A stretch of 64,000 nt of DNA. Source: Lineus longissimus. Its lineage: Eukaryota > Nemertea > Pilidiophora > Heteronemertea > Lineidae. The first letter of the stretch is position 1; every line of letters begins with the position of its first letter. The stretch lies in NCBI RefSeq assembly GCF_910592395.1, contig NC_088308.1, positions 13,781,001 through 13,845,000 of the forward strand, written 5' to 3'. The notes below the pieces were generated by a model that was not told the origin of the DNA, made no database searches, and saw only the letters and a list, made by a program, of their open reading frames with translations. A program made the position numbers and the translations under genes. Shown piece by piece: positions 23,327 through 34,527 of this stretch.

Positions 23327-23799
23327 GAATCATACTGGATTTATACTTTGCGAACCACTCATCCCCTTGGTCTAAATGTCATGGACCAACTGATATCAGT
23401 CATCGAATGAATATTTTTCAAATGCCTGACTTCGTTACCCACCTTTTCAAATGGCGTGGAGTTACTTTCAGCTCATATTTTTATGTAATTCTTAAAATTA
23501 TCTCTTTGTAACTCGCTGCATCATTCACTGCTTTCTGAAACGCACAGCTAGAGCCACCTATCGGCCGACTCTATGCACTAAATTTCTCGGAAGTCACGCC
23601 CCCACAAACCTCAACCAATGAAATCGCAGATAAACAACAACAAACCTAAACACGTTGGGGTACCGCGGCTGACTTTTGTTATAATGTTAAGACGTAGCGT
23701 AAACTACATTCTCTGTTCGCAATAGTATTTAAAAGGTTTGTCCAAATTTGTAAAGTCATTCATTGAACAAGAGGCCCACGGGCCTGGCACTCAGCTGGA
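23327..23799. other. 3' flank of the Penelope fragment
   Basis: No gene. It ends with the dispersed-element head CAAGAGGCCCACGGGCCTGG, cut off after CTCAGCTGGA. Identical to 30170-30642. Confidence 0.6.
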
Positions 23800-25284
23800 C
23801 GCAAGGGCCCAACGCGCCGCGTAGCGGCAAAAAAGCGAAGCTGGCGAAACATTTATAACGGGTCACCGTCACTTATTATTGGACTTATAGCGCATTTACG
23901 GGGTTGCAACTATTTTGCTTTATAGTGTCACCAGGAAAGAAAAGCATGCGACCTAACGCCGATCTATTTGTATAAAGTGATAATTGGAAGGTATATAGTA
24001 GGAAATATCAATAAAATAATCATTCCATTTCGTCTTTTGAGGGCATTTTTGATTGTAAAAAATATATGTGTACGTCACCGTAGTCTCTGCAATGATAATT
24101 TTATCAGAGCAGTCTCGCGCAAGTAGAAGTTCTTTACCTGTTAGTTCTTCACTTATTAGTCTCAACGTCTGGCGCAAAGCCAGACGTTTTCCATTACGAT
24201 TTCACTACGATGTTTGACAAGAAGGAGCAGTGCGCGAGATATGCTAATGAGCAGACTTCCCTCGCTTGAGTTTCTGAAGAATGTTCCATATCGCGCGAAG
24301 CTCATCACTACTGATTATGACAGGCGTGCAACGGTAGGTATCTGCTCCCCAACTTCCACCCTAATACGGTACAATAAGTTACCATTTGATGGGAATGGGA
24401 CAATGCCCTCACTGTGTATGGAGTCATAGGGATAAGAAGACATTATTCATTAGTGTTGGTACAAGTGATTTTGCCCAAAAAGCATGCGCATTCAAAAAAC
24501 AAAATATGCAAGGTATCACGTACATGACCATGACGACGTGCAGAAAGTGCACTGGCCAGTGCATACCCTATGGCTATGTACTAGCAAACATGGTAAACAT
24601 GAACAACATCATTATTCATCGGCAGTTCATTTTACTCCGAGCTTTTCGTGAAACATATAGCCATGATGATTAGGCCTACCATGTACCATGACCAATAACA
24701 GCACTAGATCATGTAGATGTCAACAAGTTCACATGAACCGTATAATCCTGCATGGCGCATGTGGGGCATGCGTCTAAACCAAAGCCCCAAAATCACTTGT
24801 TTTGGTCTATTTCAGTTTCACTTGTGTTTCCCCCGTCTCCCAGTCCATAATACATTTACAGTTTACAATCCCCGATCATGGCCCAACAAAAGGTCATCGG
24901 TTGACTAAAGGAACACAACTGTTCAATGTATTTATAGTTGAATGCGATCAAACTACGTCTTTTCAATCGTGGATTGTAAATTTAACCCCATGGGCCTAGG
25001 GAAGGCCCTATAACAATACTTTCGACACAGTTATTATCTCCGCTGCCTCCACCATGTTACACACAGTGCTCACTGCTGATTCTAAAATGCGCCACCTAGT
25101 CAAAACAGGACATATGTTCTTCTAGGAATAGATCTCTTTCCAATATTTCGTCATTCCACTATCGTCATCACCTCATCATACTTTCATTGACATTACAGGC
25201 ACACATCCACAGAGCACTCTTCAAATCATCTACACAGTGGTTATCCAACTAGGATTATAAAGGTAATTTCTTAGCCCCGCACAG
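23800..25284. other. Segment unique to duplication copy 1, no gene
   Basis: No recognised gene. A perfect 10-bp hairpin lies at 24164-24188 (AACGTCTGGC, loop GCAAA, GCCAGACGTT). Bases 24196-24330 recur in direct orientation at 25666-25800 with a handful of differences. Confidence 0.5.
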
Positions 25285-26100
25285 TGGGTTTCAGTCTTGA
25301 TAAAGGGGCACTATCCAAGATAAAGTTACAAGAAGTAGTCAATAGGGGTCTCTCACCTCTCACTGTATGTCCACACTATTCACGCTTGTACGAGGAATAC
25401 ATTCAATGCTGAATCTAACAACACCCAGTGCCCTTACTCTGTATATTAGTCACTGGAAGATGGCCCATTTCACTCCTTCCTTCTACTTCACCTATAGTCT
25501 CATGGCAAACGCCTCAGTTCTATGATATCACATTCACTTTCAGCTGTCATGCAACGCAACAACTGTGCTATCTGCCATCGCACATCAACGAAGAAGTGCA
25601 GCCGCCCACATTCCACCTCACGTCTGTCCGACCAGCTGCAATCCTCGAGGACGCCCCACTGTACCACGATTTCACTACGATGTTTGACAAGAAGGAGCAG
25701 TGCGCGAGATAGGCTAATGAGCAGACTTCCCTCGCTTGAGTTTCGAAAGAATGTTCCATATCGCGCTAAGCTGACCACTGCTGACCATGACAGGCGTGCA
25801 TTGGACTGGTACTGGTTGGAATTGAACATTGAATATGCTGGTGGTGACGCTTTCTGATGAGAAGTTGGTCGTGACTGATGCAGTATCCTTGGACTTGTCC
25901 ACAGCATCGTTCAATCATTGCTCTCTGAGCTGCCTTGATTCTGTACTTACCCAAATACTAAGACCAAACGCCTGTTGACTGTGCTTTAAGAGAGACTGGC
26001 GCCATGCCTAGAGATATGACTGACCCCTATTGGCAAATTTGTATGACTTTATCTTGCCTACCTAGCTGCTGCCTATAGTCTCCCTTTAACTGCGGAACAC
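25285..26100. mobile_element. Candidate MITE with imperfect inverted ends
   Basis: The left end (about 25288-25350) has TAAAGGGGCACTAT, then AAGATAAAGT and CAATAGGGGTC. The right end (about 26020-26090) shows the complements in mirrored order: GACCCCTATTG, ACTTTATCTT and ATAGTCTCCCTTTAA. The ~800-bp interior contains the 135-bp segment shared with 24196-24330. No transposase and no clear target duplication seen. Confidence 0.45.
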
Positions 26101-26326
26101 TTCAAAGTCGATAAAATGCCATGTTCCACCTTTAAATGTGTTCAGACCGCCATTTTCGAAATAATCAAGTCAGGACACTGCCTTCTAGTCTCATAATAAA
26201 TTTTGCTTTCCTCAATAATAACATTTCTTCTTCTTCAATGCTTTCATCATTCCAAACTTCTCCTCCTCGGACTTTTACAGGGGTACAGTCATGGCAATCA
26301 AAACCCAAATACTGAGACCAAATGCC

Positions 26327-26388
26327 TGTTGACTGTGCTTTAAGAGAGACTGGCGCCATGCCTAGTCTCTCTTAAAGCACAGTCAACA
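26327..26388. repeat. Perfect 25-bp-stem hairpin
   Basis: TGTTGACTGTGCTTTAAGAG plus AGACT (26327-26351) pairs perfectly with 26364-26388 across a 12-base loop. The left arm and loop also occur at 25973-26010 in direct orientation, so the structure looks like an inverted third copy of an element end. Confidence 0.8.
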
Positions 26389-26456
26389 GACACCAACCCC
26401 CTCAGACTCAGAAACCACAAACGCCCAACCCTTCCTGCTACCTTAATACTTCTGGA

Positions 26457-27168
26457 TGACCTAATAGTAATAACATAGGACAGAGGGTGTAAAGTAGTAA
26501 ATATCGGCTTTATACTACTGTTTGAAGGTCAAGAGAATACGTTATACCACTAAAATTTCCAATGCAGAGTTGCCAGCTGGATGAAATATGACTGAACTAA
26601 TCATCCATGGTATGTAAATAATACAGGAGGCAATGGAAGATATCCCTAGTTCAGTATGTTGTATCAGTAGCTTTTCAGACATGAAGTGTCAGAGAGGATG
26701 TGACTTCTCCATGGCGTGCTGTATGCATGCATAAAAAGTATATCAAGTGTTCCGATAGAGATGATGAGGCAATGTCAATATGCCTCGTTCCTTAGTCAGC
26801 AATATGCCCCTTTTTATACGGAGAAGAAGAAGGAGAACTCAGATAGGCCTTCACATGACGGCTTCCAAATGGCTCGAACCAACTGTACTATCACTACTAT
26901 AACTTTAAAATGCGTGCTCCTCCTACATGTAGCAATGTCTCGGGCAAGGCACTTAGTCGACAGGCAAGCTAGAAGTTCAGCACCGTGAGCAGCTCATTGA
27001 TAAGGCCATGTCAGGTTCAGCGCGCCTCTTCAGATACATCAACTTCAAGCATTGAAAGCTGTGGTGAGCACATATTAAGACCATGGTCACCTTAATTTGA
27101 AAATCCCTTCATAATCAAGGGCTAGCTCTGACTAAAACAGCACCCATAAACAATAGACCACCAATTTC
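26457..27168. repeat. Segmental duplication unit E, copy 1
   Basis: These 712 bp recur at 30643-31354. No gene is recognised; a 90-codon frame at 26716-26988 lacks any known motif. In copy 2, E follows D directly; here 2.66 kb separate them. Confidence 0.95.
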
Positions 27169-30100
27169 CCAGCCTGCGAGACGGGGTCGGGTGAGGGCAA
27201 AACCTCTCCAGAGCCCTGGGGACCTCGCCGCTGAAGAGCGGGGGTCCCGGCGGAGGAAAGGGAGGGGGAGACAAAGACTTCCCCGACCAGGCTTTCTAGG
27301 CCCTCTCCGCACAGACTTTTTCAACTTCTTCCCGGAAGTACTGGGAGAAGGAACTGCCCGACCCAACAGGGACTGACTTGTCAGTACCTTGACCCGGGGA
27401 AGGAACGGGGTGGGGACTATGAATCCCCGACACACCGGACGACCGGCCATCACCAATCCTGAAGGGAAGGAGGGCCAGGAGGCACGGCGGAAACCCCAGG
27501 GAAAAGAGAAACGAAGATAAGAAGGACTGGAATAAAACCATCCTAATATATTCTGATAATATAAAACAATTTTACATATATATACCAAAGCTACGCAGCA
27601 GGGTGAACTTTTTCTTTTTTTGGTCACGTGACCAGAAGCCCGGGAAGATACTGGAACTTTATATAATTTAAGTGGATAAAAACCACTCACAAAGATAAAA
27701 AACGGGGAGAAAATGAAAAAGGAGGGATCTCATCTGCTTCCAGAGAATATCTTCAACCGAAAGGTGTCCCCGGGAGGTCCTTCTTTAACCCGAAACGGCT
27801 CTAATCTAGATGAATTTACGGGAGAAACTCGGCGAGTTCTGTAACAAAGCGCTGAGGAAAAAGTACTGAGCAATGGCGGCTTTCACGAGGCAGAGGCTGT
27901 ATTGGGGTGCCACCTAGGTGTAGCTACGTAAACTAGCTAATCATTTTTCTATAATAAATAGATTAATTTTTCCTCGGGTGTGTCCGATAAGAATACACAT
28001 GCAAGAGTCTGACCTGGGTAGAGTATGAACAACAAAAAATTTCGGTGTCAGAGGTTACCTGACATGGTGGATCAAGTGCACCAAGTTTCAAGTTCACAGC
28101 TTAATACAGCCATCAAGTTTTTGCCCAGACCCCCACCTCAGGTACTCGACGTTAACTCGCCAGTCCACCAAATCACTGAGGTTGGGAACTAGTCATGGAT
28201 TCACCTGTCTCACACAAATCACCAGGAGAGGATTCACCTCCTGGAATAACAATTTACCTTTGAGACTCACTTTTCTCTGAAAAGAGAGTGGAGACTGACC
28301 CCTAACTAGTCAAGCCTATTCTCTACCAAAGACAATGTAAACAAGATTGAAAAGCTTGTGCGTTGACATGGCGGTTTCTTCATTTCATCTCGTACTCATG
28401 CCATGGACTACTTGAAAAGACCGGTCACTCGTGCGACTATGAATTCCAAAAATGAGACTAGTTGGAATTTCGACTATCATGTTGTGCAAAAACAATTGGG
28501 ACTCGACAAATTTTAGCGTCGTAGGACTGGCCCTTGGGGGGGGGGGGGTCCGGGCACAAACTTGATAGCTCCATAAATGGTTATGAAACGTGCTTATTCA
28601 CGCCAATTGACCTCTGTGATTTGACATAAGGAGTCATTTGAACCAAATTTCAAGTTCATAGCTTTAGCGGTTAAGAAATGTGCCATAGTTACACTCAAAT
28701 GGCACTACAGACTTTATTAATAAACTAAACACCATTGATCTCGGACCACCAAACCTGGCGGAACCTAAACCACTCCTAGTCACTTTAGATGTTACATCCT
28801 TGTACACTAATAGCCCCCATGATGAAGCCCTGGTTGCCATGAAAGAACATCTCCACACCAGACAACAATGTACGATCCCAACAGACACCCTAACAGATGC
28901 TGCTGAACTCATACTCAAAACCAACAACTTGAGCTTCAAGAACAAACACTACCGACAAAAATCAGGTACAGCCATGGGCACATCCATGGCCCCATCTTAT
29001 GCCAACCTGTTTTTGGCTAAATGGGAATCAGACTTCTGGAACGGCCGACCCCACAAACCCCAAATGCACGTCAGATTTTTTGACGACATCTTCATGATCT
29101 GGCCACACGGCAAAGACAAACTAGACCAAACCATAAAAGACATAAACGAACACCATCCAACCATCAAATATGTAGCTAACATCAGTGAAACCTCAGTAGA
29201 TTTCCTAGATGTCACTGTTAGTATTGGGGACAACAACAACATAGAAACTTCCCTATTCACTAAACCCACAGATTGTCATAGCTATTTGGTGTCAACCTCC
29301 TGTCATCCAGGCCATACCAAGAAAGGTATTGCATACAGTCAAGCAATCAGGACTCGCCGAATCTGTTCATGCATTGAAGACTACGACCAACACAGCAAAC
29401 GTCTAATCAGGATGCTGCATGTCGGAAGGTACAAGCTTAACGACCTCAATGAAGCCATAGCCAAAGCCAGATCTCTAAACAGAAACACTCTGCTGCAAAA
29501 ACAGTCTACAGAAACTAGCAGAGACACTGTCATTCCTCTAGTTACAACGTACAATCCATCACTTTCGAATTTACGAGAAATAGTGAACAAACACTGGGAG
29601 ATCCTCGAAAGCTCGGATAAACTCAGGACTGCCCTTAATTCCGCCAAACCACTCATCAGCTACCTTAGATGTAAGAACCTGAGAGACAATCTAACAGGAG
29701 CCGATATCAAAGAAAACAAACTTTGTAAACCCAACACTGGCACAATCAATGAAACAGAAAGACAAACCCTCCTATCGTTTGCACCCCCACCACCTAAGGG
29801 CAGCAACAAATGCAACAACAGAAAATGCGCCAACTGCAAATATATGCAGAAATCAAACTCAGTAACCAGTAGAGTCACAGGCAAAAAACATTATGTCAAA
29901 CAAAACATAACGTGCAACTCAGAATGGTCATCTACCTCATTGAATGTGCCAAATGTAACTATCAATATGTGGGCCAAACCAATAGGACACTCAAAACCAG
30001 AATGAATGAACACCGTTCTGGCATGAACAATAAGAAACCCACGTCTATTGGCACATACTTTAATAGCAGTAATCACTCTGTTAAAGACATCCGTATCTAT

Positions 30101-30642
30101 GGACTTGAAAAGTTACCTCAAACTAATAATGAGAGAACTAATGCACTAGAAAATCGTCTGCTAGCTTAAGAATCATACTGGATTTATACTTTGCGAACCA
30201 CTCATCCCCTTGGTCTAAATGTCATGGACCAACTGATATCAGTCATCGAATGAATATTTTTCAAATGCCTGACTTCGTTACCCACCTTTTCAAATGGCGT
30301 GGAGTTACTTTCAGCTCATATTTTTATGTAATTCTTAAAATTATCTCTTTGTAACTCGCTGCATCATTCACTGCTTTCTGAAACGCACAGCTAGAGCCAC
30401 CTATCGGCCGACTCTATGCACTAAATTTCTCGGAAGTCACGCCCCCACAAACCTCAACCAATGAAATCGCAGATAAACAACAACAAACCTAAACACGTTG
30501 GGGTACCGCGGCTGACTTTTGTTATAATGTTAAGACGTAGCGTAAACTACATTCTCTGTTCGCAATAGTATTTAAAAGGTTTGTCCAAATTTGTAAAGTC
30601 ATTCATTGAACAAGAGGCCCACGGGCCTGGCACTCAGCTGGA
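27169..30642. repeat. Segmental duplication unit D, copy 2
   Basis: Near-identical to 20249-23799. It begins in mid-DIRS at AGCCTGCGAGACGGGGTCGG directly after unit E copy 1. An 80-bp deletion between TGAAAA repeats (near 28346) and one extra G in the poly-G run are the main differences. Confidence 0.95.
28701..30169 (+). pseudogene. Penelope-like element RT and GIY-YIG, copy 2
   Basis: This is the duplicate of 21858-23326. The RT part is the same length, and the one residue difference I see in the main frame is Ser for Gly in TETSRDT. The same 1-nt frameshift ahead of the GIY-YIG domain is present, with the endonuclease frame ending at 30169. The shared lesion shows the element was already dead when the segment was duplicated. 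Confidence 0.9.
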
Positions 30643-31354
30643 TGACCTAATAGTAATAACATAGGACAGAGGGTGTAAAGTAGTAAATATCGGCTTTATA
30701 CTACTGTTTGAAGGTCAAGAGAATACGTTATACCACTAAAATTTCCAATGCAGAGTTGCCAGCTGGATGAAATATGACTGAACTAATCATCCATGGTATG
30801 TAAATAATACAGGAGGCAATGGAAGATATCCCTAGTTCAGTATGTTGTATCAGTAGCTTTTCAGACATGAAGTGTCAGAGAGGATGTGACTTCTCCATGG
30901 CGTGCTGTATGCATGCATAAAAAGTATATCAAGTGTTCTGATAGAGATGATGAGGCAATGTCAATATGCCTCGTTCCTTAGTCAGCAATATGCCCCTTTT
31001 TATACGGAGAAGAAGAAGGAGAACTCAGATAGGCCTTCACATGACGGCTTCCAAATGGCTCGAACCAACTGTACTATCACTACTATAACTTTAAAATGCG
31101 TGCTCCTCCTACATGTAGCAATGTCTCGGGCAAGGCACTTAGTCGACAGGCAAGCTAGAAGTTCAGCACCGTGAGCAGCTCATTGATAAGGCCATGTCAG
31201 GTTCAGCGCGCCTCTTCAGATACATCAACTTCAAGCATTGAAAGCTGTGGTGAGCACATATTAAGACCATGGTCACCTTAATTTGAAAATCCCTTCATAA
31301 TCAAGGGCTAGCTCTGACTAAAACAGCACCCATAAACAATAGACCACCAATTTC
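30643..31354. repeat. Segmental duplication unit E, copy 2
   Basis: Near-identical to 26457-27168 (offset 4186). It continues into unique sequence at CACCCCAGCTCCTAACTGCG, which marks the right edge of the duplication. Confidence 0.95.
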
Positions 31355-31745
31355 ACCCCAGCTCCTAACTGCGGGAAAACCCAAGTCCAGCAACCAAAAG
31401 TACCAAAAATACCTTTTTGTTTACATTGGAACTGCACACATGCGTTTGTTTACAATTTCATTTCCCGCGAAATCTCGAAAATCAGGTGACCTGCAATCGT
31501 GGATTGAAAATAACATTAACCTGGGTTCAGCAGGTCAGCAGGTATACCGGCTGTTCCAATCATCCCCCTACAACCAGCTGTTGAAAAGGTTATGTTATTC
31601 ACCCCACAGGGAGTGCAGGTAATTGATTAAGCCCCTGCATGACTTAACAGGAATGGATTGGCTTCTGTGAGTGGTTGGGAGAATTGACAGTGTCCGATGA
31701 ATAAACCAGCACTGGACTGCAAGAAATCTGACCAATTTTCCTTAC
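31355..31745. other. No gene recognised
   Basis: Unique sequence right of the duplication. If the exon at 31746-31938 is real, this is its first intron. Confidence 0.35.
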
Positions 31746-31938
31746 CACGATATCCATGCGACAATGTGCGATGTGGGCTGATATCATCACAGGGCAGAAA
31801 TAACTCCGGCGATGACGACGATCTTCCATGATTTCCGGAAATCCAGTTCGCGAGTTTTCTTGCAAAAAACTCGTTGCTATTTGATCCTATCGACAAACTT
31901 TGGCCGCAGATGATGAATAATAAACAATAGAGACACAT
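31746..31938 (-). CDS. Possible first coding exon of a secreted protein
   Basis: From ATG at 31938 the minus strand encodes MCLYCLLFIICGQSLS, a short hydrophobic segment with the shape of a signal peptide. About 48 further residues follow (including FFARKLANWISGNHGRSSS and LPCDDISPHRTLSHGYRG). The open frame reaches a consensus donor (G|GTAAGG) at 31745. The frame is also open 34 codons upstream to another ATG at 32040, close to a CACGTG E-box (about 32033). I do not recognise the product, and no downstream exon was found. A chance frame is possible. Confidence 0.25.
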
Positions 31939-32494
31939 ATTGTGTGTTTTCCCTCCGTTTTCTGGTCTATTTAGCCCAAACCATCGTGCATCATCGAAGG
32001 CTAAAATTGCATAGCTAATGAGGCACAAGTCACGTGACACTGCATGATGGGAGCTTCCTGAAAGGGCGCGAATTTTGAATTTGGCTCAAAGTACAAATTG
32101 GGCGCTAGCGCCACCAGGTGACATATTATGAAACTTTTAAAAGCTGACAATTTTACTCCTTAATTTATTCTTTTGTTGACATTAGATCTTTTTTCAACAT
32201 AAACATTGGTTCAGAAGATATTGCTGAAAAAGTGAAAATACTTCGCGGGCACCCAGCTCCACCTAGGATCAACGAATCGCGACAAAATTTGGTTTACAAG
32301 TAGAGTTTAGTGTGCCCTTTATTGCTAATATGTTACTTTGGCCAAGGTGTGCCAGGCTAAAAAACGTGCGGCCCATGTTGACGGATGGATGGAAGGACTG
32401 ACATACGCCATCTGAACCATTTGACAAGCTCAGTACCAATTATACGAAACGTCTGAATAGACTGGAATCGTTGCATTTGTTTATTTAAACCCAC
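31939..32494. other. No gene recognised
   Basis: Nothing identified apart from the upstream extension of the previous candidate frame. R300-like sequence begins again near 32495. Confidence 0.35.
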
Positions 32495-33205
32495 ACAAAT
32501 TACACCATTTGACCTCTGTGACCTTGAAAATTAAGTCAAATCGAAAATCCCTATGATATGTGATATATCCTTGCCAGGTGAACCTACCATAAAAACTAGT
32601 CATTTGTAAGAGAGATATCACACATTTTAGGTTTCCAATGGTTGCCCCCTGGTGGCCAAGTGAAGAATAAAATGGGACCGAAATTCATTGTCAGAGATCA
32701 CCTGACCTGAGGGGTTCTGTGTACAAAGTTTCAAGTTCATAGCTCTAGTGGTTAAGAAAGATGTTTTTGAAACAAGATACAGACAACGACGATGACGATG
32801 ACAATGACGATGACGGACGACGGACACAGCGGTGTTCCATAGACTCCCCCACGGTGAGCCAATAAGCAATATAATTCACTTTTAACCTTTTTGTTTTGGC
32901 CCCCTGGTGGCCAAGTTGAGAATCAGATCAAACCAAATTTCAGCGTCAGAGGTAATCTGACCTAGTGGATCAAGTGTACCAAGTTTCAAGTTCACAGCTT
33001 AAATGGTTAAGAAACGTGCCAGAGTTACACTCAAACGGCCAAATTACGCCACTTGACCTCTGTGACCTTGAAAATTAAGTCAAATCGAATATGATGATAT
33101 GTGATGTGTTCTTGCTAGGAGAACATACCGAAATTAATATGTCAGAGATCACCTGACCTAGGGGGTCCTGTGTACAAAGTTTCAAGTTCGTGGGGACAAA
33201 GCCGG
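32495..33205 (+). repeat. R300 fragments
   Basis: A unit ends at 32870 with a degenerate GAC/GAT tract and TAGACTCCCCCACGGTGAGC. It is followed by further partial units (CCCCCTGGTGGCCAAGTTGA at about 32900 and a TTGACCTCTGTGACCTTGA block at about 33053) to 33205. One copy of the terminal motif is thus internal, so two elements abut. Confidence 0.75.
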
Positions 33206-33396
33206 TAGTGACTATGTCCATTTTTGGCAAAAATGAGTTAAGTCCATGATGGTACTCCAATAATCATATTCTTCCACTGCTGCAATTGACTCTGTCCCAC
33301 TGCAACTCTTTCTAAGAAAACTATGATGGTTGAAATTGATCATGTCCGTTGATATCATTTTTCTCACAGCCAGAAATGTCTATGTGGGAAATAGTC
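33206..33396. other. No gene recognised
   Basis: Short spacer between R300 fragments and the MITE. Confidence 0.4.
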
Positions 33397-34173
33397 ATAA
33401 AAAACAATGTACGCAATGTATGTGTCGTAGTTCACTGTCTACTATCGGGTTCTTGTTCTCCCTTCCGCCGATAGCAGGTTGAAGGTGAACACTCTAGGCA
33501 GTAAATTGAAGCGAAATAAGAGAAGAGTACTTTTTTAAATACGAGTTCTATTCAGATGAGGTACAGACTGAGTCAAGTGATGAGTTTGGGCACTAACCAA
33601 GCGGTCCAGCAGGCATTCCATACGGTGTTAACACTTGGCTAGGCTTTCCAGAACTCCGAATGGCCACGAATGGACCCAACATATTTTCCTAATTGCCTAG
33701 CGACATCATACGTCAGCAGATCAGGTGGTCAATAACTTACATATGCGAAATGACATAATACATCAAAGTACACCTTATAAAACAATAATGACATAATGTA
33801 TCAAAGTACACCTTATATAAATTGGTCAACAGTGATAGTTTGTCCCCGTTGCCATAACGTGACCAAGGGCAAGGTCTAGAAGATACGAAACACATTCCTG
33901 TCCACATGATCTGCAAATGGCCTGATCATGACGGTTGTGCAACATAGTAGGCCCTTTTAAAACTCTGCACAAACACTTATCTTATCATAAGCTACAATAA
34001 GACATTACGGCATTGACTTGTCAAAGTATAAGCCGTGTTATGATTAGCCGGTCACCAATATAGGATTAGATACAAGCTTATACTAAAATTAAAAACAGCT
34101 CAAGTTACCAACCTGTAACATATGCATGGATAATGTACTCATCCATGCATACATTGCGTACATTGTTTTTTAT
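33397..34173. mobile_element. 777-bp MITE or foldback element
   Basis: ATAAAAAACAATGTACGCAA plus TGTATG (33397-33422) is the perfect 26-bp reverse complement of 34148-34173. Between them no transposase is seen. The interior has a direct repeat of ACATAATRYATCAAAGTACA near 33750 and 33790. The target-site duplication is not evident. Confidence 0.6.
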
Positions 34174-34429
34174 ATCAGGACCTCAAAATCCAGCAGTTGT
34201 TTCCTACCAAATTTCTTCTTCAACTAATATCATAGCCTAAATTGGGACTTATTTTCATAAATCTTGTATCTTGTACTCATTTTATGAGTGGTTAAAAATT
34301 CCGTCCCGCGATTTTATAATTGCATAAACTTGTAATTTTCTGATTTTCCTGATTTTACAGGAGTTCTGAAACTTTCAATCTAAATTTTCTCAAAACCAGG
34401 ATTTTGGATACGGTCACTTCTGGCCATGA
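34174..34429. other. No gene recognised
   Basis: AT-rich unique sequence; nothing identified. Confidence 0.4.
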
Positions 34430-34527
34430 CCCTACGAGTTCATAGCCCTAGCAATTAAGAAACATGCCACTGTTTTTGAAACAGGATACAGATGGTGACG
34501 GATGGACGACAACGGATCCCGGATGCT
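34430..34527 (+). repeat. R300 3' end, split by insertion
   Basis: Terminal part of an R300 copy (AAGAAACATGCCACTGTTTT, then a GAC/GAT-rich tract). Its last bases appear on the other side of the following element as TATATAGACTCTGTTATT (35692 on). The 1.15-kb element therefore inserted into this R300 copy. Confidence 0.65.

Larger units (their letters stand above)
20249..23799. repeat. Segmental duplication unit D, copy 1
   Basis: These 3,551 bp recur almost base for base at 27171-30642. The unit holds the DIRS head, R300 scraps, a truncated Penelope-like element and its 3' flank, and ends at CAAGAGGCCCACGGGCCTGG. Copy 1 carries 80 bp (21426-21505) that copy 2 lacks. Confidence 0.95.

Noticed and set aside
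26716-26988. 90-residue frame duplicated at 30902-31174
   Set aside because: Conservation between copies only reflects the recent segmental duplication; no independent evidence for coding.
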